From contig JABYQR010000200.1 of the NCBI GenBank assembly GCA_022592445.1, positions 19,797-83,796 on the forward strand: 64,000 nucleotides of DNA, written 5' to 3'. Below are positions 45,415-57,500 of the stretch, in pieces. Each line of letters opens with the position of its first letter. Position 1 is the first letter of the stretch. Below the pieces are notes generated by a model. That model saw nothing but the letters and a program-made list of their open reading frames with translations, was not told the DNA's origin and did not search any database. The position numbers and the translations under genes were made by a program. The DNA comes from Cytidiella melzeri. Lineage: Eukaryota; Basidiomycota; Agaricomycetes; Polyporales; Irpicaceae.

Positions 45415-46253
45415 CTTCAATCCCCTTCGAATAAAATGGTATATGGCATATATCATACACGTAGGACATACTCACGAGCGAATTTATTATTCCGTAGCTT
45501 CTAAAGACTTCTACAAACTGTACTTCGTACGTATGGAGGCCAATGGCGCATGTCTTGCATTGCCCGCCTCATGGATGCTCGAGTTTTGGCGGCGGGGGGA
45601 AGGTAAGTATATGTATAGTTAGCTTAAAGTGTACTCTACATGATGGTACAGTTTCCCCAAGAACAAACGGAACGATTGCGCGGAGGAAGGGCGCTTGGCA
45701 CGCATTGGTATGCAGGAGGAAGGTGGGTGTACCACAACCGACACAGCCGTTGTGAAAGCAATCGGCTGCGCTCAAGTACATCTACAGCAGTGGGGAAACA
45801 CTTCGTCTCCCTATCGCTATTAATTTTGAGACGTACAGCAATGTGTAGCGACCCATCTCCCGTGCTCACCATGCCTCATGTATGACATGTTGTCCCTTGC
45901 TCCAAATAACACCGTTCCTGCGCAAATACAGCGCATACAAGCTCAATAATATTATTCCAAGGCAACTAACATATAGCTACAGTCGGTGATTATATATTAA
46001 GGTATGTGCCCCGTTGGCCACCATAGATCTGCCTATATCAAGAGATCCCTTGCGCATTTTTTGAATCAGGCTTCAGTATCGAATTCAGCACATTTAATTA
46101 CAATATACTACTCAAAACAACGAAGAGAATCAACGAAGAAGCCGTGTATCTAGAATATCATTTGCTCGTTGCGTTGAACAGTGAGCGCGGGTGCGGGGGC
46201 GTCTCCCGAGCACAATTGATGGAGTATGGCAGTGGGCGCGAGGGCGGGAGCAT
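45415..46253 (-). repeat. Right arm of the giant palindrome
   Basis: Inverted partner of 44443-45281. It ends about 230 bp before the transposase stop codon. Twin 70-78-residue frames in the two arms are consequences of the symmetry. Confidence 0.93.
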
Positions 46254-46485
46254 GGTGAACGAGTTTGCCAATCGTGTTTAGGTGCTCAAAATAGAAACAG
46301 AGTTGCAAAACATTAGTAGAGTCTACTTACCACGTTGTAAAGCAGTCTATAATATGATAACAACGAAACTGTTACCCTTAAGCGCCGTAGTTTTCACCTG
46401 GTTCTTTGTGCGTAGTACGGCACAAACGGGTAATAACTCTCCAACGACGCTACAATGCATGCTCGACGTAAGTGTATTGTACATA

Positions 46486-49400
46486 TCAAGAAATTTCCAG
46501 GCGATCAAGAAAGTCCACGAGAGCTTCGGCAATCTCTGTATGACTCGGAGCCTCCAGCGGCTCAGCGTCGTTGTCGTTGTCGTCGTCGTTATCTCTCGCA
46601 ACCGCTGTAGCATCTACATCAACCCACTCTGCGTCTTCTGTACGTATTCCTAGAGCCGTTACCCAAGCCGGGGCAGGGACGTTATTGCCAATAGAATAGT
46701 TGCGACCAACTCGCCGTCCAATCTCGAGTGCGCCTGAAAATCTGGGGAGCAAAGCAATTTGATGAAGGCGCCGAGCGACGCAAGTGTTGACATGATCTCG
46801 CTCAACCCATCGTTTTGACAGCTCACATGCCAGAGTTGGATGAGGAACTATTGACAACGCAACAGCGTGCCAATAGTCAACATGCTCATCGTACATAGAC
46901 GTTAGTATCCGGCGCACCTCGACGTTGCAACGCGAGAGCTCTTCTTGCGCTTGCTGAATATTGAAGTACAAACGTGTGGCCTCTCGATGCAAGGGATCAG
47001 CCCATTGGAGTTGTCGAATATCTTGACGAGCGTTGCGAAGAAGGTCAAAAGCTCCTACCGATGACAAGTCTATGAGCTCTTCCCATCGCAGCTTTGGCCT
47101 CGGTGGATTCAATAGTGATGCTTGCTTGTTGTATTCATCCAATGCCTTACGAATGGCTTCAGCGCGAGTTCGCAGAGCCTGGCCGATCTTTTCACGCAGC
47201 TTGTACGCTGCCATTTGCAGGTCAGTGATATACATACATTCACAAGAAGATGCACTCGTACCTATTCCTCCCATGCTGAGTTTTGATAGCTCGAGAAGCC
47301 GCTGAACGACAAGGCGTTCGAGTTTGTCCAACGCAGACGATATTTCCGCATTGTCATTTCGGACATTGCTTTCACGTATTCTGGAGTAGTTGATGTCCAC
47401 CGTTCTCCGATAGACAGTTGTTCTTCGAGGCACTGTAGCGCTTCAGCCTCTTCTAACTTTCTCCATGCATGACGATAGCGGTTTTTGACGGCAGTGATTG
47501 CAGTGCCACGAACTGGCGTGGTAGCCATGTTGACATCCAACTTCTTGCGCTCGGCACTTGCGATACTTGCGCGATACCTATAAATGTTCGATCAGCGGAA
47601 TGTGAGGATTCAGTCAGCAACTTACTGCGCTTCTTCAAGCTCCTGAAGAGTGTCCAGATATTCCAAACGAAGCGAAACCGCTTCTGGCTCCTTCTTGAGG
47701 CCTTCAAGGTAAGTCTTCTCCGCCTTAAGGTACTGGATGTAGTCAGCCGACGTTGTTCCGAGCTTGGCCGAAAGAATCCTCAAGTCGGCCCGTCTTTGGC
47801 ATGATGCCAAGGGCCTGCTTGTAGTTATGCAGGAGAAATGTCCCTACACAAATGTTGTACTCAGAGCCCGTTGACATTCGGCATACATTGCATAATTCTC
47901 ACCGGAGTCCGCGTGTTTATCCAAGCTACGGAAAGCCCAGTGCTGCTCAATTGCCTGGTGTCGGTGAAATGCGGTGGAGAGGCGGGTGCCGGAGGCAAGC
48001 ATGTTCGAGTCCTTGAATGCTCGCTCGCATCCCTCGAAGTCCTCCTTGCCAGCGCCTTTGATGTACATGGGGTGCCAGTCCAGTTGACAGAGGCGGTTAT
48101 GCTGGTGGCCATGAAACGCTGGTACGAGAAGACGAAGGTGCTGCTCTTCTGCGCGAACCCGCAGCGAGCTGGACATCACTGTCTTCGAGGTATCGCACCC
48201 CACGTCGTAACCCAGCCCAATGTAGCTTCCGAACACTGTCATCAGCTTGTCGATGACAGCTAGCGCATATTTTCGGCTACCACAATCAGTCAGCGGTTAT
48301 AGACAGCGAGGGAGGGATTGAGACATACAGTTCCCCACTTCTAATCATGTCACAATACACCAAGGCATGTCCGTGGCGGCAGAACGAGGCAAACACACCT
48401 GTGGTATGAAACAGCGCGAATGCCCTCTTTCGCTCTTCCGGCGCAGCTGCACGCCACTTCTCCACGCAGTCGGCTGAGCTCAGTAGGCTTGGGCCTGGAT
48501 GTTCGTCGTGGTTGCCGTGTTGCACGGCCGGTGCCTACATGATCAGTCGATTATGAACCTAGCGCAGGAGATTGTTGTACTCACCTTGCCGGAATTCGAG
48601 GAGGCAACCTCATCCTTGAACCTGTCGACCATGTCCGGAGTCAACAGCAAGTCGTGTATGCGGTGTGTGCGTTCGTCCTGTCGAAGATCCCCACAGCGCA
48701 CACTTGAATCGACCAGCTTGAGCGAACTGTTCTTGTCCATAGAGCAGAGCATGGAAAGGCCTAAGTCCGGCTCGTTGGTGAGCACATACATGCAGGGAGG
48801 GCATGTGTTCCGTAGTCTCCACTGTGGTGTGTCCCGTCTCAATGCCGTGTTGACACGACTGTCAACCTGGTGGAGTATCTCCAGATACACGTCGAAGGTC
48901 GCAGAGAACTGCTCAACAAATGAGCGGTTGAAAGGATTCTGTGCGAACGCGTCAGCAAACATCGAGTGTATATGCACCAATCCTTACCCCGTGCAGATGA
49001 CACAATGCTTGGACTTGTGCATAGATGCTTAATTTCGGGCATACACGATGCAGCTGGCGGTATGCTTCTAGAACATTGAATGCTATGGCGGTCTTTGGTG
49101 TTCGTGGCGCTGTTCCAAGATAGCCACGTCTTGCAATGGCGACGTTAGGATATTCGGCATCGTCAGTGACGTCTACCGACAGTGTGGACATGTCTGCGTG
49201 CATCAAGGGTAAGTCTCGACAGATGCACAGGTGTTAGATGTTGCTACATACGGAAGAAGTCCATGGCAGCGACATGGAGCATCCTACATCCATTGAACAG
49301 CATCGCGTCAAGGACTCCGTCACGGGAGTTGGATTGCCATTGCAGGTATGCTTGCACGAGGCTCTCCATTTGCTCGTTCCACGCGAGGTTGTTCAGATGA

Positions 49401-49892
49401 ACACGGTCTCGGCGTGTACGCGGGTCGAAACGTTTCCTGTAAAAATCAATGGTCAAGTTTGGGAGACATTCAGAACATAACTACATGAACTCAGGGTTTA
49501 CGCGCAACTGATCTAGCATCTCCTGGCATATCTCTAACTCTCCGCCCGCACCGGACTCGACTGTTGCCTCGTCTCCTGCGGGTATGTTCATCAACTCCTG
49601 GAACTTGTCCTGCGCGTCCACGTCCATGTCTTGGTGAGCAAAGTCATTACCGTGGATATACTCCCGCTGTTCTGTGCTTAATCCTGCAAGCACATATCAA
49701 CACTCATTTCGACCACCGTACTTGCATAGGCTACCCAAAACCACCTACCAGCTAATCTCGACTTTGCGCTTCGTTACGCGCCGCATCTGCACCCGTCTTA
49801 TTGAGGATTATTTCGACTGCTTGACGGAGCGTCCGTATGCGAAACCGTACATTGACCTTGGAGGAAAGTGCGCCCTTACTACGCCTCACCAT
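46486..49892 (-). pseudogene. KDZ transposase, spliced, frameshifted
   Basis: From MVRRSKGALS (49892) many short-intron exons follow. Recognisable KDZ blocks: AFNVLEAYRQLHRVCPKLS near 49050; DTPQWRLRNTCPPCMY near 48810; the catalytic-type SMDKNSSLKLV near 48740 (usually SMDGNdSLKR); FCRHGHALVYCDMIRSGEL near 48340; YDVGCDTSK; VPAFHGHQHNRLCQLDWHPMY near 48090; HRHQAIEQHWAFRSLDKHADSG near 47920; and the helical C-terminal part with LLNPPRPKLRWEELIDL and ATRLYFNIQQAQEELSRCN. The frame changes near 47.80 kb and 47.38 kb without obvious introns, so it is probably inactive. This family uses a DDE/RNase H-fold to excise and insert the element. Confidence 0.85.
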
Positions 49893-50244
49893 GTTACTGC
49901 TGTATTGTGAATGCCTATCAGTAGGATTGATATAACAGCATGACCACACAGCTGGACTTACGTTGGCGGCAACAAGAGGGAGCCAGCAATGGAGAGCAAA
50001 TAAGAGGAAAGTGTGGGGGGCAGGCAAAGGAGGAAGGCAGAGGGGGAGTTACGCGCGCATACCAAATGAGGAAGTGGTATCTCACCACGTGCCGCGCTGT
50101 ACGGTGAGCACAGCAGCCAAATTGACATTGTGGCTTCCTAGTCATCATAAGGGGCAAAAGAACAGGGAGGGAGGGACGGCAGACAGAGGGACTGTCCATA
50201 TCAAGTCCATATTAGGGAGTGGTGGCAGGCGAGGGAGGGTCATT
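49893..50244. other. KDZ 5' region
   Basis: About 350 bp upstream of the transposase start on the minus strand. It is purine-rich (gggagggagggac) and presumably includes the promoter. No other feature was recognised. Confidence 0.4.
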
Positions 50245-50808
50245 CAGGAAGGGGCGCGGGATCTCGCCCAGGTGCACTGAGGGGGGAAGAAAGTTGTGGG
50301 GGCAGCGGACATTCCAAAACCCCCTCAGGAGGGGCGGCGGGATCTCGCTCAGGCGCACGAGGGGGAAGCAGTCGTCGGGGCAGCGGAGATTCCAAACAGG
50401 AGGGCGCGGGAGAGCGCGGGCGGGGCGTCTTGCTCAGACGCACTAAGAGGCCGGGTAAACTCCTCGGGGGCTCGGACTTTCCTTATCAGGGGAGAAAGTT
50501 GCCAGGGGCAGCGGACATTCCAAAACAGGAGGAGACGGGCGGGGCCTCTTGCTCAGATGCACTAAGAGGGCGGGAAAAGTCCTCGGAGGCTCGGACTTTC
50601 CTTATTAGGAGGGCAGAGGGCGGTGTGTCGGCCCAGGCCCGGCGGGAAGGGAGTTATCAAAATATAGCGTGGGATCTACTAGATCTAGCGTAATCCTACA
50701 AGGGTTTATAGACGGGTGAGCGAATCCATACGATCTGATTCAGATAAGGGCCGGCACAGGTGCATCTGATGCCCTCTCATATGGCTTTGATTGCGGGACA
50801 GATAGGTG
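50245..50808 (-). repeat. Right TIR of the KDZ element
   Basis: Inverted counterpart of 39787-40283. It is about 65-85 bp longer because one more internal unit (ggcagcggacattccaaaac...cgggatctcgc) is present. Confidence 0.85.
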
Positions 50809-50991
50809 CCTCTCCTGCTGAGACTCCTGGACCAACTCCTGGACCATCTGGCGTAACTCAGGGTAATACCGAGCCGCGCAATGACCCCCCAGAATTGATC
50901 TCTCAGCGAGTATCAGCACCTCCAGCTGATCGCCATCAATCACCATTTGTGGTACTCCGTGGTGACTACAAACATCGACAGCACACTGCTA

Positions 50992-51022
50992 TGGTGCACG
51001 TCACTTAGACGCCACCAGTTTT
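50992..51022 (+). repeat. Left TIR of the Tc1-like element
   Basis: 31 bp starting TGGTGCACGTCACTTAGACG and ending ccagtttt. Confidence 0.92.
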
Positions 51023-51209
51023 CTACAAGGTTTCGGGAACGTTAACGACAACAATAATTGCTAAATGCTCTTGTAAATAGATAGGTATTGACGGGTACAG
51101 TAATCCCTCTAGAGGATTTGTTTGTAGCTTTCGAAAATAAAAATGTTGTGTCGGCCGATTTGCCGCTTCCATATAGGGAAATAGGTATTACTATATATGG
51201 TATATTACG

Positions 51210-54200
51210 TCAGACATCCATTGCTTTTGCAAGTTGCTCTGGGACTCGACGATGAGAGGTGTAACGGTGGGAACTGAATAATTGGACTTTGCGCTAAGCC
51301 TCTTTCACATCCAAGCCTTCTCCATATGCATCAATAAACCTCCATGCGCGGTGCTCCAACCTCCGAATGTGCTCTATAGGAACTGAGGCGAGTGCTTTGG
51401 GCATGTTCTTGCGCAAGTTATCAAAAGTATAGTCGCAATGCTCCCGTAGATATTTCTTGACAGCGCCCCAAAAGTATTTGATGAAATTCATCTCACAATG
51501 AAATTTCGGAAGGAAGATGCATATATGCCCTGTGCGCCAAATTAGTGATGAGGCTTCGCAGTAAGTCATTATATCCGGAGCATACCAGCAGCTTCAATCA
51601 CTGCCTGAATGAGTGACTTCTGTGCAAGAAAATCTGGCTGGTTATCGAGTATCTGCTTTGCACAACAGTCTGTTGAGGTATCTGAACAGGTGTCCTTGCA
51701 TTTCATGGGCAAGCCAGCACACCTTAAGCCGCGCTCTTGCAGGACATGTTGAATTCCCTTTGGCTGATTTGGATACTGTTCATGGTCAGCAGGAAATATC
51801 ATTGATTGTATTACCCTCTGTCCGTTCCGCACATACCAGCCATCTTGCATACGTGATTGCTTTCCTCCTGGGCGCATATTCATAAGCGATACCTGTTGTG
51901 CATCTTCTGCGTATGTCGCGTGACCTTGCGAGTTATTCACAAGAATCACTGCAATGTCAGTCGGCTTATGTGCCGCTCTGAATGCAGGGAAGAATCTTTC
52001 CTTGAGCTGCAATAAAATAATTATCAGCCAATCAGCAAGTGAATCATTGAACCATACCTGATTGATAAACAACTCGCCATTCCAGAAGCCATCGTGATTC
52101 TTGCCATACTCCAGTGTGATACTTGCATCGCTCAGCCAACCAACCGTTGAGCAAATAAAATCACTCTGATGCAACCCACAACCAGCTCCCTCCTTCTTAA
52201 GCGGCATTTCCCCTTCCAGAACCCACCCCCGCTTTACACCATCGTGTGCTTGCGCAGTCATCTCATCGTGAGCAACTAAGACTCACCGCGGAAGTGACGC
52301 AGTGTCCAGTGGCTTTTTGAGCTCACGTGTCACATCGTCAATGGGGTATTTGACCAGTCGTGGCCGTATAGCTTCCATCGCAGGTATAAAGCGATCCTGG
52401 CGATCTTTCACAACATCTGGACGCTCGTGGCCATCGAAGTATACAGCTTTCCAATGCTCCATATATGTGAACCCTTCACGCAGCATAATGCAGTGCATCG
52501 TGGAAAGTGAAAGCCCCAAACAACCCAGCTTCAAGTGGAAATGGGGTAAGACGGTTGTTGCAACGAAGTCCTTCAGCCCTCGGGGCATTTCTTGAGAGAC
52601 AACAAGGTTTGTGTATTCCTTTGCTTTGTGTGGCGCAAGTTCGTTGTTGACAAGCATCTGGAGCTTCCCTGGGTCTAATGCCCATCTATTAGAGCGCATG
52701 TAAGTCCTCATCGTCATACGAACGGAGGGATCACTGAAGATTGATGCAACCTTTGCGTGTTGTCCGCGGTGTGAAGTAGGCAAGGCACGAGATTTAATCC
52801 ATGCTTGAATCCATTTTTGAGCCAATCGGGATCCCCAGCTTATACCAAAACCATTTGCCTCAGCAGCAATCCGGGACGCTGCCATCATCCCTTTCTGACC
52901 ACCAGCAAGTATGTTCAAGCACAAGCGAATGGTACGTGCACGTCGTGCTTGTAATCCGTTATGACCAGACGCGAAAGAATGCTTTGATGACAGTAAACGG
53001 TCGAGGTCTTTCAACGCAAGCAACCGAGCAGATTGCACAGCAGTAGCGGCGCGAGAACGAACCTCTTGCGCTGGCACATCAAGATGGCGACGTTTGCGCG
53101 GTACCTCAAGCTGTATGGCTGAAAGCTCTTCGGCAGCAGTATCACGGCAGGATGGAGCAGTAGAGCCTGTGGCAATTGATGCCTGTGCGGAAGTGCGCAA
53201 AGCGGATGATGATGCCAGGGACTCGGAGTGGGATGTGGGTGACGACAACGTTGCAAACGACGACAATGATGGCGCAAATGACTGTGACGCAAACAAGGAT
53301 AACACAGACGATGATTCCGGAGGAACGCCTGCTGATTTGCAAGGAGGCTGGCAAAGGGAGCTCGAGTACATGGTCTCAGGTATTGTCTCCTTGTCATGAT
53401 CTTCGTACCAGTTGTCAGCGCCGCTATCATCATCAAATAGGTCTTCACCATCCTCTGACAAATCAGAGAGAAACCCGTCGAGGTCCACATCAGTTGCCTC
53501 CCCCTGGGAGCCAGAAGCCCTCTGTGTATGCATCACGGTCGAAGTCTTCATGCTTCCGGTTACCAACAAGTGTGGGCCAACATCCAAGTCGGTTTCTGCT
53601 GGCATACAACTTTGCAGAGTATCGGATTTCGTTTGTTTTGCAGGTGCAAAAAACGCGCAAAACGCATGAGCTTCTTTACTGATTAAATATTCCATCAGTA
53701 TACAATACAAGCACACTCGAACCAAGTCAGACACAAACCTCTGTTGTGAGTGGGAATCTCTCTCCTCTTTGTTTCGCACGATCTGCTTTTGATGATGCTT
53801 TGTGCGTTTTGACAGGCCGTTATACCCTTCCATGCGAGTCTGTTCGATTTTGTTCCACTGGTGCGCTGATCTCGACTTGTTTACCAGTGACGAGAATGCT
53901 GAATCCAGCCACGCCTGTCTTTGGTTCCCTCTCCTCCGCAAGCTCTGATCCAACTCCTCGCCCTCTAATTCTTCGACTTCAAGTTCCGACTCCTCATCCT
54001 CGACCTGAAGCTCCGGCATTTCTTCCTCAACATCCTGTAAGACCTCACCATTAGCCTCTCCGGCGGTGTCTGACTCTCCATTAGACAGGCCATCGATGCA
54101 ATCACTGGCGGCAGCATAGCTATACTTGTTCTCAACGGGAGAGCTTTTCTCGGACTCGGAGCCCGCATCAGACTCGGCAGAGACCGCGTTGAAAGTGCGT

Positions 54201-54301
54201 GTAACGTGAGTTTCTTGCAGTGCGAATCGTGCTTGCGCACGGCCTTCTCTGGCACGCTGTGCTGCCCCTCGTTTGGCTCTGTGGTTTTGAGGACCAGCCA
54301 T
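51210..54301 (-). pseudogene. Transposase of the Tc1-like element, nonsense-broken
   Basis: Start taken at MAGPQNHRAKRG (54301), the second Met of the open frame. The N-terminal half is acidic and Ser-rich. DNA-binding and helical blocks follow (RIAAEANGFGISWGSR, FSDPSVRMTMRTYMRSNRW). Introns 52007-52057 and 51530-51585 splice cleanly. In-frame stops: TGA at 52283-52285, after which the same frame continues VLVAHDEMTAQ; and TAG near 51294, after which RKVQLFSSHRYTSHRRVPE continues to 51210. Compared with the related basidiomycete proteins as I know them, two catalytic acids are changed: ILVNNSQGH (normally DNSQGH) and NFIKYFWG (normally NFIEFFWG). Inactive. Confidence 0.82.
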
Positions 54302-54487
54302 GAGATAGAGAGATGTGTACAACAGTATATTCATTTCAGTCAATACATCAACTACTACAACCAGTACTTCAAGTTCAGTGCGCGATGCCCCGCCGCCTGT
54401 TGTCATGACCCAAATTTCAGTGCGCGATGCCCGCCGCCTGTTGTCAATTTTTTCTCCCAGCGATTTTGCCGGTCACGTGATTTGTGC

Positions 54488-54518
54488 AAAACTGGTGGCG
54501 TCTAAGTGATGTGCACCA
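54488..54518 (-). repeat. Right TIR of the Tc1-like element
   Basis: 31-bp inverted partner of 50992-51022 with one mismatch. Confidence 0.92.
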
Positions 54519-54520
54519 TA

Positions 54521-57500
54521 AGACGTTGACGGATGATGGGAACTCTAGTATGGATGATGAGGAGAACCAGTCCAAAGGCAAGGGCAAACTGCCCAAATCT
54601 TGTCGTCCACCATCTTCCTCGTCATCTGGACCTACAGACTCGGCACACGCTGTGTCGTCCCTCCTCTCCGACCCCCCTCGTCATAATGAGGATTACTCTA
54701 CGTCACTCAGCGATGTGCACAAGGCTTTTGCTGATGTCGGCAAACTTACTGGTCCTGACAGTTGGCCGATGTGGAAATTCTGCGTCAAATCTGCAATGAC
54801 GACCATCGTCGAATCCTACTTGTTCCGGGGTGGTCTTACCATTCCACAAGAGGTCCAAAGGGCCTGCTTCAATGTCATGGCAGGGCAAATTGCTGACACT
54901 TTCATGGCCAACTACTTGAACAAGGTCTACCCTCACAAGTTGATGGAGAAGCTCTCTGTTACGAACGGTCTTCACACCCTATTATTTTTCTTTACTTCTT
55001 CGACTATCTTGATAACTGGCTATCTTCTTTACCATTGCCTTGATGATCCAACTCGTCCTTCCTCCATCATTCCCTAACCCACCTCGCCTCTGTTCAATAC
55101 GGACTATTATGTCATCAGCTGTGTCCTTATGTCCATTCAAACCTCGGACTTAACTCCAATTGGTTACCATTGCCTTGGTGCAACCCTCGGCCTTTCCATA
55201 CCTCCGTTACCACTCCATTGGGTCCAACGCCGTCTATCCCCTGTTTCGGATCCAACTCTGTCTACCCCCTGTTCCGGGTTCAACCCCTTCTCTATTGATC
55301 TCTGCCTCATGTTTCATCTTTCTATTGTTCCTTGTTTTCGCACCTTGACGGTCTTTTCTCTCATTGGCTTTCCAGAGCAGTGGCGGTTCTCTGTGTATTG
55401 TTCTTCCTTTCTGTTTCTCCGATTTGCTACCACTACCTCGGACTGGTCCGAAAGTAGTTAGGTCAACATGTATCAATAGTTGCTAGACATGGGGCTAGAA
55501 CCTCAGTCTATCCACTTCGTATCAATATTCCTTCTATCGAACCATCATCTGTCTGCCACTGTGCTTGACAGCAACCGCGCGGCCTAGACCATCATCAGAC
55601 CTTGAGTGTAGCTACACCAAGGGGTTCTGACTTGACAACTTGTCCCTTGACAATAGTCAGTCTTAACACTCTCCGAGCGTTTCAACCCGAAGACGGCTGT
55701 CTTTGACGCGAACACGGTCTACTCCCTTTTCCACCTCTGCTGTCCAGTCTACAAGATGGACAAACTACTCGACAATGCTTGAAACATTGTCTCTCGCCTC
55801 ACTGCAAAGGGTATGAACCTTTCCTCTTGGGTCTACTACGCTGCCATTGTTGGCATCACTCCTCCTCAATACGCCTCTGTCTGCGCCAACTACGAGGCTG
55901 GTTTGCATGCCACTACTCTTCAAGGAGAGAAATACGACTACCAGCCAATCTCTCTCATGGTCGAGCTCAAGTGCGAGTGTAACAATTGGCGCCTCACTCA
56001 TCCGGTGGACCACTCCAAGTCCAAAGGATCCTCAACTTTCTCTCCACGCAACAGACCTGCCACGCACCTTCCTTCTTCGTCCAAAGGCAAGGACAAGTCG
56101 GATAAATCCAATCACACTGCCCGTGCCGCTGCCGCTCCTTACTCAAAGGAGAAGATTACTCGTGACACTTCAAAGTTGATGAAGTGCTACAACTGCAACG
56201 AGCCCGGGCACACGACGCCTACTTGCCCTTAGTGCTGGACAGAGAAGTCCAAAGAGGTGATGAAGAAGAAGGGCCTCACTAGGAAGACGATCACCACTGC
56301 AGCCAAGGACAAGACTGCCAAAGCTGCCGTCGCCGTCCCCGCAGTTGCCACTCCGGCCGTCGCTGGTTTGTCAACCACTACTACTTGTGTGCCTTTGGCC
56401 GCTACCACCAAGGTCGTCGACCTTTACACGTCGGATGAAGAGACCGAGTACACGTCTTTTGACAAGTACTCGCAAGCCACTGTCGACTACACAACAGGTG
56501 GTGCCAAAGGTGCTCTCCTCAACCAGAGCGCATGGGTCTCAGCTCTCACTGAGTCGGACATGGTCACGCACGTAAGTACTGCAACTACTTCCTCTTCCAC
56601 TCTACTACCATTATACGCGACTTTGTCAATGGACGAGTGTGTTCATATTCTCAATACCGGTGCTACTATGCATTGTACACCGTATCGTGATTTACTTTTC
56701 AACGTTCACTCTGTACCAACTATATTCCTTACTGTTGCCAACTCAGAACAACTCACTCTGAAGCTAGCTGGCAACATGGTACTCGAAGTGGAACAGGAAG
56801 ACGTTAAGCAAACCAAACCTTTGCTAAAGAATGTATACTTCAACCTAAATTTACCTTTTACTTTAATCAGTGTTGGTAAACTGGACTCTGATTATTGTTT
56901 TACTTTCTATCACAATCTTTGTACTATATACGACTCAAACTCGACTTGTGTGGCTGTAGTTAGAAAATCAAACGATTTATACATGCTATCATCAACTCGA
57001 GTGACTTCTTTAGCAAGTGTGCATAGAACTGGCATTACTTTACTTGAACTACATAAAAAACTCGGTCATCTCAGTTACTTCATGATCAGGAAACTACTTC
57101 AAACTTCGTCAATCATTACTGATCATATAACTGACCATGCTGAAACTCCGTGCGAGGATTGTTTACTTAACAATATCCATCGCAATACCATACCTAAACT
57201 CTGTTCTTCATCGTTAGCTGAAGCTTTCGGAGATCACTTTCATATCGACATCTTTGGGCCTCTACCCACAGCGTCGATTACTGGTAAACATAAATACTGG
57301 TTGACTATTGTCGACAATGCTACTAGATGGTTAGTACTTGCACCACTAGTTACTAAGAATGACGCCTATACTCAGTGGGTCATTTTCTCTACTGAACTTT
57401 TGACGCAATATGGTGTTTGTGTCAAGATACTTCAAGCCGATAACGACGGTGTCTTTACCAGTAAAGCTATGACTGCTTACTTGAAAACTCAAGGAACTAT

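Larger units (their letters stand above)
39787..50808 (-). mobile_element. KDZ-type DNA transposon, 11.0 kb
   Basis: Inverted termini CACCTATC(C/T)GTCCCGCAATC at both ends define the element. It holds a KDZ transposase relic (46486-49892) and a second long gene (40564-44206), both on the minus strand, separated by a giant palindrome. The flanks are MULE on the left and copia A on the right, with no direct duplication, so one or both flanks were rearranged after insertion. Confidence 0.85.
50992..54518 (-). mobile_element. Tc1/mariner-like DDE element, 3.5 kb, TA target duplication
   Basis: 31-bp inverted repeats (TGGTGCAC(G/A)TCACTTAGACGCC..) at 50992-51022 and 54488-54518 have a single mismatch and are flanked by TA at 50990-50991 and 54519-54520. 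Removing the element restores copia A gag homology (..cactgcTA|agacgttg..). The TA target and a DDE transposase with a terminal NFI.xFWG motif place it in the IS630-Tc1-mariner superfamily or a relative. At 3.5 kb it is long for the group. Confidence 0.92.

Noticed and set aside
44823..45872. Pairs of 70-78-codon frames in mirror positions
   Set aside because: They are produced by the palindrome symmetry and show no domain or splice logic.
39787..50808. Helitron interpretation of the KDZ element
   Set aside because: The ends are inverted copies, and a KDZ rather than Rep/helicase protein is encoded.
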